A stretch of DNA of 45,485 nt from Akkermansia muciniphila (lineage in GTDB: Bacteria > Verrucomicrobiota > Verrucomicrobiia > Verrucomicrobiales > Akkermansiaceae): positions 1 through 45,485 of the forward strand of contig CAMDCV010000032.1 of NCBI GenBank assembly GCA_945890645.1, in the 5' to 3' direction. Positions 43,528-45,485 of the stretch are shown piece after piece; positions within the stretch are counted from its first letter, which is position 1; the number at the start of each line of letters is the position of its first letter. The notes below the pieces were generated by a model. That model ran no database searches. It saw nothing but the letters and a program-made list of their open reading frames with translations, and was not told where the DNA came from. The position numbers were made by a program, and so were the translations under genes.

Positions 43528-44646
43528 TTACTTGGCTTTCAGCAACTTCACCATGGCTTCGCCGAGGCCGAGACCGACGTTCATGTAAGTTTTAGCGTTG
43601 CCATTGTAGTGGCCGTTGGAAGCACCGCCCATGCTGAGGGGGTTGGTGTAAACAGTGGCAACATTCCCTTTGAAATCGGGGTATTTGCCGCTTTCGCCAT
43701 CGACAGCCATCTGTCCCGCGAAAATTTTGCCGTCATTGCCCGTAGCGTTTTCTTTGCTCGTCTGACCAAGCGTTCCCAAGACGAAAGGAGCATTCGGCGC
43801 ATTGTATTCTTTGCGCAGTGCCTTGATGAGAGTCACGAGATTTTTCTCATAGTTCGCGGCGTGTGCTTCGTTGTAGCGATCCTTGTCACCCTGCCACCAG
43901 ATGAAACCAGCAATTTCATACTTGGTTGCTTCTGGGTAATACTTGGCGATTTCGGCTAGCACTTTTTTGGCATTGGCGGTGTCGTCGTCATACTGTTTGC
44001 CAGCATACCAATTGATGGGTTTGCCATTTTTGTCGAGCCACTCTTTTGGTGGTTCAGTGGCCAAGCCCTTGGTGGCATCGGCATCCCACATGTCCGGCTT
44101 GTCTTTGTAGCCCGCCATAACCTTGGTGGTTTTGACACCGGCTTTGTCGGTGAATTCTGCTAGATAACGCTCGCTACCCGGAGGAAGTAGGTCCCAGCCG
44201 AGACCACGATTGCCGATGGAGCTTTTCAGCACCATGACCGGCTCATCGAGAGCATTGCCGAGATGATGGCCGATGCCGATTTCGATACCGATCTTATTAC
44301 CGCTGACGGTCAACCAATCATTGCGATAAACGTTCATGTTGTCGCCTTTTTGCATCACGGAGACGTTGCGGACGTCCTGGCGAATCGTCCAAGCACCAGA
44401 CTCATCGACGAGGAAAGGGTAAAGTTTTTCCGTTTTTACGGCCATTTCGAGTGCGCCATCTTTGTCGCCCTTCACTGCGCCCATTTCGAGCGTGTTGGAT
44501 TGGCCCATCACGATGAAAACCTTAACGGGTTTTGTCATATCGGCAGGCTTGCCATCAGGTTTCGGAAGGTCGGCCGCCATCATCGGCGATGCGGCCAGCA
44601 GTGCGAGTCCGCACAGGGAGGTAAGGGAGTTGGGTAAAATTCTCAT
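43528..44646 (-). CDS. Exported SGNH hydrolase (sialate O-acetylesterase-like), compact form
   Basis: A 372-aa product with a signal peptide (LCGLALLAASPMMAADL). The catalytic pattern matches the other two esterases in the window: FIVMGQSNTLEMGAVK (nucleophile serine), SIGNRGLGWDLLPPGS, GFIWWQGDKDRY and the late NGHYNGNAKTYM with the His. It has a Thr after the GQSN where the others have Met. It is closest to the catalytic part of the 823-aa protein (shared GNR.LGWD.LPPGS and YAGKQYDD) but lacks its inserted and C-terminal domains. The likely role is sugar deacetylation in the periplasm; the substrate is unknown. Confidence 0.9.
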   Translation of the reverse strand: MRILPNSLTSLCGLALLAASPMMAADLPKPDGKPADMTKPVKVFIVMGQSNTLEMGAVKGDKDGALEMAVKTEKLYPFLVDESGAWTIRQDVRNVSVMQKGDNMNVYRNDWLTVSGNKIGIEIGIGHHLGNALDEPVMVLKSSIGNRGLGWDLLPPGSERYLAEFTDKAGVKTTKVMAGYKDKPDMWDADATKGLATEPPKEWLDKNGKPINWYAGKQYDDDTANAKKVLAEIAKYYPEATKYEIAGFIWWQGDKDRYNEAHAANYEKNLVTLIKALRKEYNAPNAPFVLGTLGQTSKENATGNDGKIFAGQMAVDGESGKYPDFKGNVATVYTNPLSMGGASNGHYNGNAKTYMNVGLGLGEAMVKLLKAK

Positions 44647-45056
44647 TGGACCGTCTGATACCGTGATAATCGGCTGATTCTTTCAGGAAAAGGCTGGGTT
44701 AGATGGGTGCGCACGGAGTATCCTCTTTCATTCCATTGTCTAAGCCGCCTGCCGTTTAGAAAAAAATTTCAATCTGCCTTAACGAACTCATAAATCAATT
44801 TTTCTGAAATTTTCATCATGATTGACTATAGTATGTTCCAAAAAATCAATATCACCACCAAGCGATAACTGTTAGAATAAGATATATTAACTATTTCAGA
44901 AAATTGATGATCTTCTAACAATGACAATCTTCATAAACCATTGAATCTCAATCTTTTACGAAGGAATAAAAATATTTCTTCCCCTTTTTCAATCCGACGA
45001 TATCGTCTGTTGCTGAACTAATACACTGTTCGCCAGAAATACCAATCCTCCGAATC
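44647..45056. other. AT-rich intergenic stretch
   Basis: About 410 bp without a credible gene. The part from 44760 to 45000 is strongly AT-rich compared with the rest of the window. It contains an inverted repeat TGTTAGAA (44870-44877) / TTCTAACA (44913-44920). I see no tRNA, clear promoter or terminator. It separates the esterase gene from the small membrane-protein gene near the transposase. Confidence 0.6.
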
Positions 45057-45347
45057 ATGCCCATCGCCGCCATCACCGGAATAGTTGCGGGTCTGATAGC
45101 AACCCAATGGATGCCGCTTCCTAAGTGGCGACTGCTGGCTGGCCTGATTCCATTGAGTATGTTGATCGCAGGGGCGGATGCGCTTGTTGTGCTTGGACTT
45201 CCGCAATACGTGACATCGCCGTCAATCGTCTGGCAGAGGCTCGCTTGTGGATTCCTTGTGGGCTGTGGAGCAGGCTATTTCGTCCTGTGGTTTCGAGTAG
45301 AATCGACTGCTTGGTTCCGCTGCCGAAAAAACAAAAAAGAAGAATAG
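45057..45347 (+). CDS. Small membrane protein (possibly cut by the IS end)
   Basis: A 96-aa product with about three membrane helices (AAITGIVAGLIATQWM, LLAGLIPLSMLIAGADALVVLG and LACGFLVGCGAGYFVLWF) and a charged tail (RCRKNKKEE). No family is recognised. Its stop codon lies 3 bp before the stop of the transposase on the other strand, so the tail may be partly built from the end of the insertion sequence. It is real but modest in certainty. Confidence 0.45.
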   Translation: MPIAAITGIVAGLIATQWMPLPKWRLLAGLIPLSMLIAGADALVVLGLPQYVTSPSIVWQRLACGFLVGCGAGYFVLWFRVESTAWFRCRKNKKEE

Positions 45348-45349
45348 TT

Positions 45350-45485
45350 TCAAGTTTGAAGTGCGACAACCGGTAGGCCATAATATATCTCGCTAGGTGT
45401 TTTGAATCCCAAGCGTTTTCGAGGCCGATCATTGAGATTCTTTGCGATTTTCGTGCAAGTGCTCTGAGTCAGATCATCGAGTGAA
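45350..45485 (-). mobile_element. 3' end of an IS30-family transposase
   Basis: The minus strand encodes the last 45 residues of an IS30-type DDE transposase running out of the window: IAKNLNDRPRKRLGFKTPSE, followed by IYYGLPVVALQT and a TGA stop at 45352-45350. LNxRPRKxLGxxTPxE and the VALQT ending are typical of the family. The terminal inverted repeat is expected close to the stop, around 45345-45370, but cannot be confirmed without the other end. Confidence 0.88.

Noticed and set aside
44760-45000. AT-rich stretch as a replication origin
   Set aside because: No cluster of DnaA boxes and no dnaA, dnaN or gidA nearby.

Overview
The window reads as chromosomal DNA of a free-living, Gram-negative-type bacterium, most likely Verrucomicrobiota (order Verrucomicrobiales or close). 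This placement is inferred from gene content and style; there is no rRNA gene here to confirm it. Supporting traits are a XylR-type AraC regulator, several secreted SGNH (sialate O-acetylesterase-like) hydrolases, a sulfatase remnant, a Tat-exported enolase-superfamily protein, a SecD-SecF fusion, a zinc-free (C-minus) bL36, many lipoproteins and signal peptides, and weak or absent Shine-Dalgarno sequences. About 40 protein genes are packed tightly on both strands. I saw no tRNA, rRNA or CRISPR array.

Layout. 1-2.0 kb: a 5'-truncated sulfatase remnant and a convergent XylR/AraC regulator. 2.1-7.3 kb: a housekeeping operon lysA-tgt-yajC-secDF (lysine synthesis, queuosine tRNA modification, Sec translocon accessories), closed by a strong two-way terminator. 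7.4-12.5 kb (minus): a lipoprotein, a secreted protein, rpmJ (bL36) and a large SNF2 helicase. 12.6-14.3 kb (minus): the first SGNH esterase, with helical insertions. 14.5-24.2 kb (plus): an S10 carboxypeptidase, a DUF4870 membrane protein, a tandem thioredoxin-fold protein, mnmE, a HEAT/TPR exported protein and a second, 823-aa SGNH esterase with a nested beta-rich insert. 24.4-25.8 kb (minus): the Tat-signal enolase-superfamily protein. 25.9-29.4 kb: prmC-murA behind an extended -10 promoter, then three small envelope or hypothetical genes. 29.4-33.5 kb: a YdjM-type membrane hydrolase, a VanW-family protein and an S9 prolyl-oligopeptidase-type protease. 33.6-35.1 kb (minus): a PIN toxin / ribbon-helix-helix antitoxin pair followed at once by an unrecognised 277-aa helical protein. 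35.2-39.2 kb: a BASS transporter, two coupled methyltransferase-fold genes and a YwaF-like membrane protein. 39.3-43.5 kb: a membrane protein, a YbjN-like protein, lysS, an exported EEP-family phosphatase/nuclease and a TPMT-fold methyltransferase. 43.5-45.5 kb: the third SGNH esterase, an AT-rich intergenic stretch, a small membrane protein and, at the edge, the 3' end of an IS30-family transposase.

Together the genes combine core functions (translation, tRNA modification, secretion, peptidoglycan precursor synthesis) with exported enzymes suited to acetylated or sulfated polysaccharides and peptides. The least explained parts are the three-gene PIN/RHH/277-aa module, the SGNH esterases with inserted domains, a Tgt lacking the usual CxCxxC zinc motif, and a few intergenic inverted repeats that look like a dispersed palindromic family.
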